Shown piece after piece: positions 29,562 through 38,791 of a stretch of DNA of 45,196 nucleotides. How positions within the stretch are numbered: the stretch's first letter is position 1; every line of letters begins with the position of its first letter. The position numbers and the translations under genes were made by a program. Below the pieces are notes generated by a model that was given only the letters and a program-made list of their open reading frames with translations, did no database searches and was not told the origin of the DNA. Origin of the DNA: a virus. Location of the stretch: IMG/VR virus record IMGVR_UViG_3300037468_000342, positions 1 through 45,196 of that record; one strand, written 5' to 3'.

Positions 29562-32500
29562 TTAATCATCCGTTTCGCATACAGGACAATTAAGAGTCAC
29601 ATTGTTCCCCGAAATATTACAAGTCAGGTTCGCTTGGCTTTTCGGACAGTTGAGATTAACTACTCTCGGTTTCCCAATGTCACAGGTGAGATAAATTGTT
29701 GTGGAAGCCCCGGTGTAGGGAGGAATCCACCTCTCAATGGTGCTTACAATGAAACTGACGATTGAGGAGATGGTGACAAAGAACTTTCTTGAGATACTCG
29801 CAGTCGGTGTTAAAGTGGCAGATAGTGACCTGTACATTGTCAGGGAACGAGAAAGTTCTGAAAGCGTACCAATGGTTGCATCGAGCGTCCGTTTGAAATA
29901 ACTCTGTGTTGTGAGGCTTACACTGAATATGGCGTTTACAGACACGGTTTGGTAATATCGTCCGGCTTCTCGTATTGCATCGAGTGTGACGGAGAACGTA
30001 GTAGTTGCATTGAGAATCCTGTATGTGAGCCGGTTCAGTGAAACGGTAAATACCTGTGAAACATCAAGAGTCCTTTTCAGGTTTAACCCTCGGTCAAGAG
30101 ATACGGTGAACGCTTGGGTAACTTCGAGTGTCACGTAAGAAATGCCCTGTTTGTACCTGTCAATAGTTGCTGTGAACGTGGCAGAAACATCCAATGTCCG
30201 GTAGGCATGGACGAACCTTGCAACAGTGGCAGTAAATCCTATGCTTACGTCCAGTGTTCTTTTGAACGTGGAAATCCGGCTGAGTGTGGCACTTGCGGCT
30301 TCGGTAACTGACAGGGTTCGGTAGAGCGAGAGCCTGCGGTCAAGTGAGACCGTTTGCACCATGCTGACCGAGATTGTCCTGTAAAACGAAGCTATGCGGG
30401 TCATTGTTGCGCTTCCAGTGAGATCCGCAGACAAAGACCGCTTAAAGGTTGCAATGCGTGATAACGAGGGCGTTATTGCTTCGACCACATCCAGCGTCCG
30501 GTAAAAGGTTTTCTTCAACCCAATAGCAACATCAAAGGTTGCATTTACCGCAATGGTCTGGTAATAGAGGTTTTGGGCTTTTATGGCGCTGAGAACGGCG
30601 GTAAAAGTACCATCGGCATCAAGCGTCTTATACATCTTACGGACGATTCCAACAGTGAAGGTCGCAGTCGCATCAATAGCCCGCTTGAAGGTTGAGACCT
30701 TCGAGAGCGATGGTGTTGCGGCTTCTTCAGCAGAGATTGTCCGATGTGCAGTAATCTTTCTTGTGAGTTCTACCGTAGCGGCTTCAACAACATCGAGTGT
30801 TCTCTTGAAGGTGGACTTTGTGGTGAGTGCAACGGAGAACACAGCATTGACGGAAATCTCTTGGTAATAGATCCCCTGTTGTTTTACCGCATTGAGAGCC
30901 GCGGTAAATGTTGCAGAGGCGCTTATAGTCCTATATGACTTCTTCAATATCTCAACGGTTAACTCCAAAGATGTCGAGAGGGTTCTCTTGAAGGTAGATA
31001 ACCTTGTTATAGAAACCGTTGATGCCAAGTCGGCAGAGAGGGTGCGGTATCTTGTTGCTTTTGTGACAACAGTGTTGGTGAAGGTTGCTGACGCATTGAT
31101 GGTGATTTGCTTAATCTTCCGAAGGGTTATCCCAACGGTACTTGCCAGTGATGCGGAGATTGTCCGATAAAGAGTGAGTTTCCTTGAGAGTTCGACAGTT
31201 GCGGCTTCAGATACGGATAACGTGCGGAATCCTTTTTTCAGAATCTCAGTAGTGAATGTTGCACTTGCCGCAAGAGTCCGTTTGAATGTCGGAAGTCTTA
31301 AAAGTGATACGGTGGCGGCTTCGGTCACTGATAGGGTTCGGAATGACTTTTTCAGGATTTCCACAGTTGATGCCAGGTTCGCAGAAATTGTCCGATAGGA
31401 TTTCTTCAAGATTGCAACCGTGAAGGTGGCATTAGCCGAGATGCTTCTCTTAAAGGTAGGAATCCGTGACAGGGCGGCGGTAGCGGCTTCATTGACCGAG
31501 AAGGAACGATATGCAGTCACCTTCCTTGAAACGTCTGCGGTTGGCGGCTCTGTTGCATTAATGGTGCGTTTAAAGGTTCCAATTCTTGATAGAGTTGGCG
31601 TAATCGCTTCCTCTACCGAAAGGGTAATGTATTTTATTTTCTTTTTGAGGATTTCAACGGTGCTTGCAAGGTTAACAGACAGGCTTCTTTTGAGTCCAAG
31701 AAGTCTTGAGAGGGAAACGGTTGGAGCTTCACTTGCTGAAATCGTCCGGTAAAGTGTTCCTTTTCGTGAGAGAGTGGCAAGTGAAACCAAGGTCGCCGCG
31801 AGTATTCGCTTAAAGGTCGAAATTCTTGATATATCGACGGTAAACGACAATGATGTTGAAATCTCCTGAAAGAAATCGGCTGTGGATTCCCAGGTATCGT
31901 AAACTTCGTTCGACCACCCTTGCGATACACCGTCGATGTATTTCGCTATCCGGTAATAATAGTCGTTACCCACAGATCCGGTATAATCGTCAAACTCTGC
32001 ATCGCCCCACAATATCTTTCGTAGATCAGCATACGTTCCCCCTGATCCGGTCTTGCGCTGTAACAGACCGTAAAGGGTGGAGATAAGCACCGTTGAGGCA
32101 AGCGATACTGATATTGACCTATAAACTGTCGCAAGGCGTGACAGGGAGACCGTTGCCGCTTCTGTAACTGAAAGTGTCCGGTAATGGGTTGCCAACCGGC
32201 TTACTGTCGGTGTGAACGTGACATTCGCTGAAACCGTTTGAGTGAGGGCATACCACGAAATGTCTGCGGAGAATTCGACATAAGAACCGTATGCACCGGC
32301 ATCAGCACCATCGAATTGTAAAGCGTGTGCTCTTGCTACGGTTTCTGTCGGATCGGACGAATCTTCAATTTCAATGACAATCCTATCACCGGCAGACATT
32401 GACGTTGAGGTAATGGATACTGCTGAAAAGTAGGTGACAAGTGACGCGGTTAAACCAACTTCTGTGCCGGAATTTACGAGTGCCAGTATGTCAGAACCGA

Positions 32501-32846
32501 ACGTATCATCTGCTTTCCACCGATAGATTTTCACTCTCGGGTAAATGTTCTGTTTGGCGTTCGTTTCCAGCATCGACAGCGCAATCGTAACCGTGCCGCT
32601 TAATGTCTGTGCTGCAAGACGTTCACTCACCCACGTCCCGTAATGAGAATAATGTAAGTCTGCGGTACCGGTGCCAGTAGCGGTGTTAGACCGATCGTTT
32701 GACCCGGCAGTTATGGTCATCTTTGCCGGTGCTGCATACGTGGCATACGATGACGCGAAATCGTCGGTGATTGTATCAGCAGACTGTTTTGCGTTCGGGA
32801 TTACACCCGTTGCACTTGCCGAGTTCAGATACAGTTTTGTTGCCAC
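29562..32846 (-). CDS. Giant repeat fibre protein
   Basis: A 1094-residue protein from a GTG overlapping the previous stop, with GGAGTGAA upstream. Residues 1-205 form a unique beta-rich head (MATKLYLNSASATGV...SYVEFSADISW). Residues about 215-1035 are over 30 tandem units of about 22-23 residues, consensus (F)(K/Y)RTLSVxEAATVxLSRxxT, each predicted as two short strands. The last 55 residues carry four or five Cys in spaced pairs (LTCDIG, LNCPKS, LTCNIS, LNCPVCE) that could staple the fibre tip or bind metal. It is probably a long tail or capsid fibre used in host recognition. Repeat number is likely to vary. Confidence 0.75.
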   Translation of the reverse strand: MATKLYLNSASATGVIPNAKQSADTITDDFASSYATYAAPAKMTITAGSNDRSNTATGTGTADLHYSHYGTWVSERLAAQTLSGTVTIALSMLETNAKQNIYPRVKIYRWKADDTFGSDILALVNSGTEVGLTASLVTYFSAVSITSTSMSAGDRIVIEIEDSSDPTETVARAHALQFDGADAGAYGSYVEFSADISWYALTQTVSANVTFTPTVSRLATHYRTLSVTEAATVSLSRLATVYRSISVSLASTVLISTLYGLLQRKTGSGGTYADLRKILWGDAEFDDYTGSVGNDYYYRIAKYIDGVSQGWSNEVYDTWESTADFFQEISTSLSFTVDISRISTFKRILAATLVSLATLSRKGTLYRTISASEAPTVSLSRLLGLKRSLSVNLASTVEILKKKIKYITLSVEEAITPTLSRIGTFKRTINATEPPTADVSRKVTAYRSFSVNEAATAALSRIPTFKRSISANATFTVAILKKSYRTISANLASTVEILKKSFRTLSVTEAATVSLLRLPTFKRTLAASATFTTEILKKGFRTLSVSEAATVELSRKLTLYRTISASLASTVGITLRKIKQITINASATFTNTVVTKATRYRTLSADLASTVSITRLSTFKRTLSTSLELTVEILKKSYRTISASATFTAALNAVKQQGIYYQEISVNAVFSVALTTKSTFKRTLDVVEAATVELTRKITAHRTISAEEAATPSLSKVSTFKRAIDATATFTVGIVRKMYKTLDADGTFTAVLSAIKAQNLYYQTIAVNATFDVAIGLKKTFYRTLDVVEAITPSLSRIATFKRSLSADLTGSATMTRIASFYRTISVSMVQTVSLDRRLSLYRTLSVTEAASATLSRISTFKRTLDVSIGFTATVARFVHAYRTLDVSATFTATIDRYKQGISYVTLEVTQAFTVSLDRGLNLKRTLDVSQVFTVSLNRLTYRILNATTTFSVTLDAIREAGRYYQTVSVNAIFSVSLTTQSYFKRTLDATIGTLSELSRSLTMYRSLSATLTPTASISRKFFVTISSIVSFIVSTIERWIPPYTGASTTIYLTCDIGKPRVVNLNCPKSQANLTCNISGNNVTLNCPVCETDD

Positions 32847-33070
32847 TACGGTTCACTCCATGTCAAGTGCATGTGGTCAGTCACGAATGATACTGCAAGA
32901 GTGTAAGGATAAGTGTCACCTGCGGCAGGATTACTCACAAACGGTTGCGCACAACAAGCGTAATCCATCCCCGTTAAAACAACAGCAGACTTGGCGGGAA
33001 CCTGAACGTATGGCTGCGCTTGAAAAGCGTAATCCATTCCATCCAAATCAGTGCTGTTCGGTAATGCCAT
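32846..33070 (-). CDS. Small fibre-associated protein
   Basis: A 74-residue protein with an internal duplication: GMDYAFQAQPYVQV and GMDYACCAQPFVSN about 24 residues apart. Proteins with 'lDGMDYwyqaQPfv' elements are common beside tail fibre or capsid genes in archaeal and bacterial viruses; the role is unknown. It sits between the beta-helix spike and repeat fibre genes and overlaps both neighbours. Confidence 0.6.
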   Translation of the reverse strand: MALPNSTDLDGMDYAFQAQPYVQVPAKSAVVLTGMDYACCAQPFVSNPAAGDTYPYTLAVSFVTDHMHLTWSEP

Positions 33071-33302
33071 TCTCTGCCATTTCCTGTCGTATTCGTGTTA
33101 ATTTCTCTGCCTGTATCCGTGCGGGTTCGGCTGCTTTCCATGCTTCATATTTATCAACTTCTGCCTGCATTGCCCCTGATGAGGGGTAAATAACATATTT
33201 TAAGGTCAGTGTTTCCCCGCTATCCAAGGTAATACACACCCTGCGTTTGCCTGCCATATCAGCAGGATAGTAAAATCGGTTTTGTGCAGTAATGATCGTC
33301 AT
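33048..33302 (-). CDS. Small coiled-coil protein near fibre genes
   Basis: An 84-residue protein: a beta N-terminus (NRFYYPADMAGKRRVCITLDSG) and a charged helix (QAEVDKYEAWKAAEPARIQAEKLTRIRQEMAENG). It could be a fibre chaperone or trimerisation factor. It begins two bases before the stop region of the spike gene and overlaps the next gene by 23 nt. Confidence 0.58.
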   Translation of the reverse strand: MTIITAQNRFYYPADMAGKRRVCITLDSGETLTLKYVIYPSSGAMQAEVDKYEAWKAAEPARIQAEKLTRIRQEMAENGITEQH

Positions 33303-33304
33303 GG

Positions 33305-35521
33305 TTACGCCTGCGATATGGTCATGTCATCTACCGTTACGGTGCTTACTCCTGCCACGTAATACGCCCACGCTTCAATTTCAACAACGCCTGCTTCTGT
33401 TGGGGTAAATGTGATAGTGAGTTCTTCCCAGTTGGTATCATCTGCTTTCGTTGCAGTCACATCCGAGGGAACACCTGCCAACTGACCGCCTCTACATACC
33501 AGTTTTCCGGCGATGTTGGTAGCATGACCCTTAATCATCCAGATTTTAACGGTGACAAGGGCGTTGGCGGCACACGCTATCTTGGCAACTTTGAAGTCAA
33601 GTGGATAAGTAGAGATACGGGCTGCTGCCGGTGTTAGCGTCCATGCAATGCCCGATGCGGTATGACGGGTAGTTGCCTGTGCGTTAATCGTGCCGCCGTC
33701 GGTGAATATCCAATGGTTCCCTGTGGTGTTGTCGTGGTTGTGAGAGAATACCCGGAGATTGGTATATGCGACAGTAGTGACTTCGCTTCCCTCACCGATA
33801 ATAGCGTTATAAAAGTAATTCCAGCCACTATTAGAATAAATCCCCGATGTTCCGTTCCCGGTAGTTGATAGGGATTTGAATGTGTTGTTGCTGCTGCTGG
33901 TGTAGAGGTAGATGCCGTAATTGGTGTTATTATTCGCGTTACTTACCGTCGTAAAGATGTTGTTGTTGCTGCTGGTGAGATTGATGCCGTAATTGGTGTT
34001 ATTATTCGCGTTACTTACCGTCGTAAAGATGTTGTTGTTGCTGCTGGTGTTGAGGTAGATGCCGTAATTGGTGTTATTATTCGCGTTACTTACCGTCGTG
34101 AATGTGTTGTTGCTGCTGGTGTTGAGGTAGATGCCGGAATAGGTGTTATTATTCGCGTTACTTACCGTCGTAAAGATGTTGTTGTTGCTGCTGCTGTTGA
34201 GGTAGATGCCGGAACTGCTATTATTATTTGCATTACTTACCGTCGTGAATGTGTTGTTGTTGCTGCTGCTGTAGAGGTAGATGCCGGAATTGGTGTTATT
34301 ATTCGCGTTACTTACCGTCGTGAATGTGTTGTTGCTGCTGCTGCTGTAGAGGTAGATGCCGGAATAGGTGTTATTATTCGCGTTACTTACCGTCGTGAAT
34401 GTGTTGTTGCTGCTGATGTAGAGGTAGATGCCGTAACTATACCGACACACATTCAGGTAATTCACCGTCACATACGACCGTGATGAGAGTTGGATGCCAT
34501 ACCCATTCCCATTCAGCCCGTCAAAGAACGTCTCTCCTGTCTGGTTAGATGTCCCGGTATCATACCCGCCTTGGAACTGGATATTGTTACCCACCGTTCC
34601 GTTATCCATGACGTTCTGAACTACTGTCGTTGATGCTGATGCAAGGTCAGTCTTGATAGTTTCCCGTTTATAGGTGGTGACCGTTTCGGTTGTGCCGTAA
34701 TATCCTTCTCCTGCATTGGCTTTGGTATTGGTATCGGTATCAAGCAGTACCGTCGTTCCGTTGATACTCTGGATACCATACCACCCTTCAGAGCCGCCTT
34801 GTTCTGCGGAGTTCTTGCTGATGAGGCTTTGTAGATTTAATCCTGCGGTAGTGCAGGCGATAAAATCATCTACCAGTATATTACTGGATGCTGTCGGTGC
34901 AGCACTATCGGTATAGATAGCAATTGACTGGATTGATGCACCAAGGTTGCCCCCGCCGTCTTTTGTCAGTGTAAGGGGTAACCATCGTGCCGTTGAAGGG
35001 ACTGCCGTAATATAGAAAGTATCAACACACGTTGCCCCCGCGGTATCCGAACAGAGGCAGACTTTCCAGTTGTTCGCTACGATTGCTGCACTATTCTTTA
35101 TCCAGAAACTTATCTTCTGGTATGCGGACAGGTTCAGTGTTCCCGTCGCATAATACGCCTGTAAGATACTGGTCTGTGGGGATGCGCCTAATGCCAGTTG
35201 CATACAATACGACCCTTCTTTTGCATCGGTCGCAACCCCAACTCTCGTAACAGTGGTATCACCAGCAGCAGTCCACGCGGTTTCACAAAGGTCAATAGTA
35301 GCGGTCTGTGCAGTGGTAAGCGTAACCGTTTTTGATAGGTTCGTCCACGCAGCAGTACACCCTAACGAAGTTGGTGCCGGGGATTTAGCAATCCTGATGG
35401 TATCTCCCGGAGCTATACGTGCGGCTGTAGCGCCTGATGTGATGGTTTTCCACGCAAGAGCCCACGTTGAGCCATCGTTACTATCATTCCCGTTCTCGTA
35501 ATCGAGATAGAAGATTGTCAT
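33305..35521 (-). CDS. Beta-helix tailspike / receptor-binding protein (NosD-like repeats)
   Basis: A 738-residue protein. Residues 1-90 form a head (MTIFYLDYENGNDSNDGSTW, a common start for phage right-handed beta-helix proteins). Residues about 90-230 are a carbohydrate-binding-like beta-sandwich. Residues about 330-570 are parallel beta-helix with at least seven nearly identical 24-25 residue coils (NTFTTVSNANNNTNYGIYL and variants) full of Asn ladders. A second beta-sandwich ends the protein (LDFKVAKIACAANALVTVKI...VVEIEAWAYYVAG). This is the most likely receptor-binding or depolymerising spike. No catalytic residues are assigned. Confidence 0.82.
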   Translation of the reverse strand: MTIFYLDYENGNDSNDGSTWALAWKTITSGATAARIAPGDTIRIAKSPAPTSLGCTAAWTNLSKTVTLTTAQTATIDLCETAWTAAGDTTVTRVGVATDAKEGSYCMQLALGASPQTSILQAYYATGTLNLSAYQKISFWIKNSAAIVANNWKVCLCSDTAGATCVDTFYITAVPSTARWLPLTLTKDGGGNLGASIQSIAIYTDSAAPTASSNILVDDFIACTTAGLNLQSLISKNSAEQGGSEGWYGIQSINGTTVLLDTDTNTKANAGEGYYGTTETVTTYKRETIKTDLASASTTVVQNVMDNGTVGNNIQFQGGYDTGTSNQTGETFFDGLNGNGYGIQLSSRSYVTVNYLNVCRYSYGIYLYISSNNTFTTVSNANNNTYSGIYLYSSSSNNTFTTVSNANNNTNSGIYLYSSSNNNTFTTVSNANNNSSSGIYLNSSSNNNIFTTVSNANNNTYSGIYLNTSSNNTFTTVSNANNNTNYGIYLNTSSNNNIFTTVSNANNNTNYGINLTSSNNNIFTTVSNANNNTNYGIYLYTSSSNNTFKSLSTTGNGTSGIYSNSGWNYFYNAIIGEGSEVTTVAYTNLRVFSHNHDNTTGNHWIFTDGGTINAQATTRHTASGIAWTLTPAAARISTYPLDFKVAKIACAANALVTVKIWMIKGHATNIAGKLVCRGGQLAGVPSDVTATKADDTNWEELTITFTPTEAGVVEIEAWAYYVAGVSTVTVDDMTISQA
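33930..34400 (-). repeat. Near-identical tandem repeats encoding beta-helix coils
   Basis: The segment ACTTACCGTCG recurs at 33941, 34013, 34088, 34160, 34235, 34310 and 34385, at spacings of 72 or 75 bp. Units are nearly identical at DNA level and differ mainly by in-frame loss or gain of one codon in a TTGTTGCTGCTG stretch. Such conservation of DNA, not just of protein, points to recent duplication or recombination and gives a substrate for length change. Confidence 0.88.
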
Positions 35522-35547
35522 GTGTCATCTCCGGTAAAAAGAGATGA

Positions 35548-35925
35548 TTAGGATGTGGTATAGGTCAGGTTGAATGTGAACTCGATGACATCGTTCTGGA
35601 CAACCGGGATTCCAGTGAATGTCCCGCGAATCAGCAGAATACCCACTGTGACTGTCTCAAACAGTCCTGCTTCCGAGATAGTCTTGCCGGTTGCGTTACA
35701 GGTCAGTGAACCCACTGCTCGATACACAGCACTTGACGGATTGGTGATTGTCGCTGTTGCACGAGTTTCACCACAACCCGTTACGTTTTCAAGTGCGGTA
35801 TTCGCAATCACCGGGTCGGTTGTACCGATACCCCAATGAATGTATTTCCACTTCCCTGCTCCGGCTGCATAGAGATCAGTTGCCATTTGGTTGATCCCCG
35901 CAGTTACTAATTTTGTACCTACCAT
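35548..35925 (-). CDS. Tail fibre-like protein
   Basis: A 125-residue protein beginning MVGTKLVTAGINQMATDLYA and continuing with YIHWGIGTTDPVI, GETRATATIT, YRAVGSLTCNATGKTISEAGLFET and IEFTFNLTYTTS. This is a familiar small fibre domain pattern ('...yialGtGtt...R...t.. EaGlf...') found at fibre or collar genes of many tailed phages. It lies between the spike and the Ig-like protein. Confidence 0.68.
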   Translation of the reverse strand: MVGTKLVTAGINQMATDLYAAGAGKWKYIHWGIGTTDPVIANTALENVTGCGETRATATITNPSSAVYRAVGSLTCNATGKTISEAGLFETVTVGILLIRGTFTGIPVVQNDVIEFTFNLTYTTS

Positions 35926-35926
35926 C

Positions 35927-36082
35927 TTACCTTCTCCTGCCAGTTATGGCGATAATTCTGTTCTTAATGCGATCAAGGATTGAGCCGCCACAGATTACTC
36001 CGTAGTCGATGACTCTGCCATCTGCACAGATTTTCCTTGCGCTGATGGTTAATTTGGGTTGTTCGTTTACGTTTGCTTCCAT
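35927..36082 (-). CDS. Very small hypothetical protein
   Basis: A 51-residue protein if begun at ATG 36082, just after the previous stop; the frame is open to 36157 but that region overlaps the 36085 gene. It reads ANVNEQPKLTISARKICADG then RVIDYGVICGGSILDRIKNR. It is unrecognised. Tight spacing on both sides supports a real gene. Confidence 0.5.
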   Translation of the reverse strand: MEANVNEQPKLTISARKICADGRVIDYGVICGGSILDRIKNRIIAITGRRR

Positions 36083-36084
36083 GG

Positions 36085-36381
36085 TTATAACCGTTTTAAT
36101 GCTTTGAAGTAGTCTATCCCCGAGCCAAAGTTTACTCCGGTATCGGTTCGGATACACTGAACTTTGTACTCGCCTTCATAGGGAATTTCTCCTGCTTTGC
36201 TCTTATGTGTTATGATTCCAGTAGTTTTGTTGAGTTCTCCCGCTTCAAGGCTCCATTCAACGGTTGCTCCAAAGGGATTCTCAACAATGACTTTCACCGT
36301 TGTACTAACGGCAATGTTGGTGCTTTCAAGGTTTATGATTACGCCTGCTCCAACATCATTCACGTAAATGTTTTGGGTCAT
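36085..36381 (-). CDS. Baseplate-like small beta protein
   Basis: A 98-residue protein: MTQNIYVNDVGAGVIINLES, STTVKVIVENPFGATVEWSLEAG and GEIPYEGEYKVQCIRTDTG. The order 'd.Gt.i......ls..t.v.i...p.G....w......G.Y....' resembles the short N-terminal domain of BppU/DUF2479-like baseplate proteins. It begins in ATGA overlap with the portal stop and opens the fibre cassette. Confidence 0.6.
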   Translation of the reverse strand: MTQNIYVNDVGAGVIINLESTNIAVSTTVKVIVENPFGATVEWSLEAGELNKTTGIITHKSKAGEIPYEGEYKVQCIRTDTGVNFGSGIDYFKALKRL

Positions 36382-38756
36382 GTTACCTCAAGTCCGTTTT
36401 CCTGCGCTATCGTAATCATCGTATCAAGAATGGTTGCTGCATCCGGTTGTCCTTCGAGTTGACCTGCAACATAGCTCAAGAACTGTCCTGTTTCTTCAGT
36501 GGGTAACATTTCTCCCTGAAGCATCCCGTTCTGAATGGAAATTACAACACCAACATCTCCTCCTGTAATGTGGATTACCTGCCCACCCCCGGCTTCACCG
36601 CCAGCACCGCCAGCTCCCCCGCCACCGGGAGGTGGTGATCCGCCGCCTCCTACCGCCTGTCCCCATCCGGGGTGTGGGTGGTGTGTCTTTGGGGCTTGTC
36701 CCATTTTACCAGATGTTGCCGTCTCTCCCGGGTTTGTGATGTAATAGTATGCACCACGATTACCCCGCTTGACGCTTCTTCCAGAGGGGGCTTCCCCAGG
36801 GTGATTGATATAGACCTTGGCTTTGAGGACGTTTTGGGTGTCGGTATAGAGCATCGCCTTACACTTTCGTATTATGCCATCTCTCCCCTTTACTTCCAGT
36901 TCTGTCGTAGCCTTTTTTGACTCGTTCTGATCGTTGGCTTCTCCGGTTCGAGTTTCAGTCCCAGAACCCCCAAGACCATAGTCGCTGAAATTAATTGGTT
37001 GGTATCCGGGAGTCCCGGCGTTCTCTCCATTATATCGTCCCATCTCTGCGTTAGGATCCTGTCCCTGCGTCTGCCCGCCTTGTCCCTGTTGAACATCAGT
37101 ACCTTCCGTTCCTGCAACCTGCATTTGCAACTGCTGAAGCTGAAGTTTGCTTAGGTGGTCTGTGAGGTTCTCGACTTCTGCAGTTGTCAGGTCATCCCCA
37201 ATATCTGCCATTTTTATTGAGAGTTCCACCGGGAAGTTCATGTTGATGAGTGTGTTGAGGTTACTGACCTTCACGCTCTTGATTTGCTGAATCTTCTGCT
37301 GGTCATCGAGGTCAATGTCCTTGACGAACTCGAACTTCCATGACTTCCTGTACCCCTTGATGAATGGCAGGATTTCCCTGTTCATCTTCTGCTCGAAGTA
37401 CTCCATCAAAGGGTAGAGCATCCTGCTCTTGGTGATGTTGCGCTTTACGTAGGCTGTTGCCCTGTTTGCTCCTCCTCCGAGGAACTCGTCTTGGGAGAAT
37501 CCCCACATCGCCCAGATGAGTTGCGCCACGAATTTCTGACCCTCAAGCCATTGCATGTCGTGGAGAGACTGAGCGAGTGAAGATACTTTCTCGCCATTGA
37601 CAGCGTGGATAACCGAGCCAAATTTGTTCACTCCCTGATTGTTGAATTGTGCTTCCTTGACCCTCTGCCTGAATTGAGGGATACTTCGCATATCCGGGTG
37701 TTCCCAGACGATTGATGGCACGATACCATTCTCGAATGTTTTTCCCGCGGCTTTGGTCGAGTCGATGAGGTACTGCATCTGATACTTGAGGAACTTGATG
37801 AAGTCCGTTCCATAGATGCCGTCCGTGCGGGTGTACATTGCGAAATAACTGATTTCCTCTGGTTGGAAGGGAATATATACACCCGTCCTCGAGCGTTGCC
37901 AGAAACGCTCTGTATAACCATGAGACCACCAGCCCTGATAGGTCGGGTAGCTCTGGTCAAAGTATTTCCCCTTGTTATTCCCGGACAGATTTACCGCGGT
38001 CTGAACAGGGACGTTGATGATAAGAGGGACGCGATCCTGCTCCTTCCAGAACTCTGTTCCGAGATATGCCTTCATTTCGGCAAGATACCCATTCTTCTTG
38101 AATGATTTTACCAGGGCTCCCGCATCGTACCGAATCAGGTCACGGAGAACCTGCTTCTTGATGTCACCAAAAGACTCCTGCGGGTTTGGCGTTTCGAGGA
38201 AGTCCATTGCCTTATCCACAGGCTTCCCGTCCTTGGTGTCTTTTACCATGTGTTCCAAGGGACCGAAATAATCAACGATTGCTTTTTCGCCGATTGCATA
38301 GTAGGCGTTCCGCGCCATCTTGTCGTTGAGGGCTTTGTCGAAGTCGTCACGGAAGATACCGAGGGTGTTGTAATAATTTGAAATCGTATGGATTGCCCGC
38401 CGGTCAACCGTTGTGTCGGTTACATCTTCCCCTGTTTTGTTGGCGATGTAGGTTTCCCCGCCCTCATAGAAGGATGGAACGATATTTTTTGAACCTTTTT
38501 CAATCAGAGCCAATAGTGCTTCTTCGTGCTGAAGCCCGAGATATGCCTCATCTATCTTACCCTCTGCCAAGAGGGCGATGATGCGACCATCTGGATCCAC
38601 TGCTGCTGGCACGTCATCATATGCTGATCGGTTCTGTGGCTCCTCAAAATTACCGCGTTTAAGCGTTGAAGGAGTTGCAGTTTGTTCAATGCGTTCATCA
38701 ATTGAGAGGAGGTCAACTTCAGAAAAGGGGATTCTGGATTTGGAGATGCCTCGCAT
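36378..38756 (-). CDS. Portal protein
   Basis: A 792-residue protein located after the large terminase. The central part (about 150-520) has typical portal features: helical wing and stem segments with YFAMYTRTDGIYGTDFIKFL, MQYLIDSTKAAGKTFENG, WLEGQKFVAQLIWAMWGFSQDEFLGGG and FVKDIDLDDQQKIQQIKSV. The C-terminus is long: a Gln-rich stretch, a polyGly/Pro linker (near residue 700) and a small terminal domain (GDVGVVISIQNG...AATILDTMITIAQENG). The extra C-terminal region of over 200 residues, including KGRDGIIRKCKAML, is unusual. Portals form the dodecameric DNA gate and terminase docking site. Confidence 0.82.
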   Translation of the reverse strand: MRGISKSRIPFSEVDLLSIDERIEQTATPSTLKRGNFEEPQNRSAYDDVPAAVDPDGRIIALLAEGKIDEAYLGLQHEEALLALIEKGSKNIVPSFYEGGETYIANKTGEDVTDTTVDRRAIHTISNYYNTLGIFRDDFDKALNDKMARNAYYAIGEKAIVDYFGPLEHMVKDTKDGKPVDKAMDFLETPNPQESFGDIKKQVLRDLIRYDAGALVKSFKKNGYLAEMKAYLGTEFWKEQDRVPLIINVPVQTAVNLSGNNKGKYFDQSYPTYQGWWSHGYTERFWQRSRTGVYIPFQPEEISYFAMYTRTDGIYGTDFIKFLKYQMQYLIDSTKAAGKTFENGIVPSIVWEHPDMRSIPQFRQRVKEAQFNNQGVNKFGSVIHAVNGEKVSSLAQSLHDMQWLEGQKFVAQLIWAMWGFSQDEFLGGGANRATAYVKRNITKSRMLYPLMEYFEQKMNREILPFIKGYRKSWKFEFVKDIDLDDQQKIQQIKSVKVSNLNTLINMNFPVELSIKMADIGDDLTTAEVENLTDHLSKLQLQQLQMQVAGTEGTDVQQGQGGQTQGQDPNAEMGRYNGENAGTPGYQPINFSDYGLGGSGTETRTGEANDQNESKKATTELEVKGRDGIIRKCKAMLYTDTQNVLKAKVYINHPGEAPSGRSVKRGNRGAYYYITNPGETATSGKMGQAPKTHHPHPGWGQAVGGGGSPPPGGGGAGGAGGEAGGGQVIHITGGDVGVVISIQNGMLQGEMLPTEETGQFLSYVAGQLEGQPDAATILDTMITIAQENGLEVT

Positions 38757-38791
38757 ACATTGGTTAAACCCTACGGGGTAATAAATCCTTG

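Noticed and set aside
30583-31752. Several rightward ORFs opposite the repeat fibre gene
   Set aside because: They are the reverse reading of the fibre's repeats; apparent repetition is inherited from the real gene.
33930-34400. CRISPR array
   Set aside because: Repeat units are contiguous coding sequence in frame with a beta-helix protein; there are no unique spacers and no cas genes.
33305-35521. Diversity-generating retroelement target gene
   Set aside because: No reverse transcriptase or template repeat was seen anywhere in the genome; variation here is more likely by repeat recombination.
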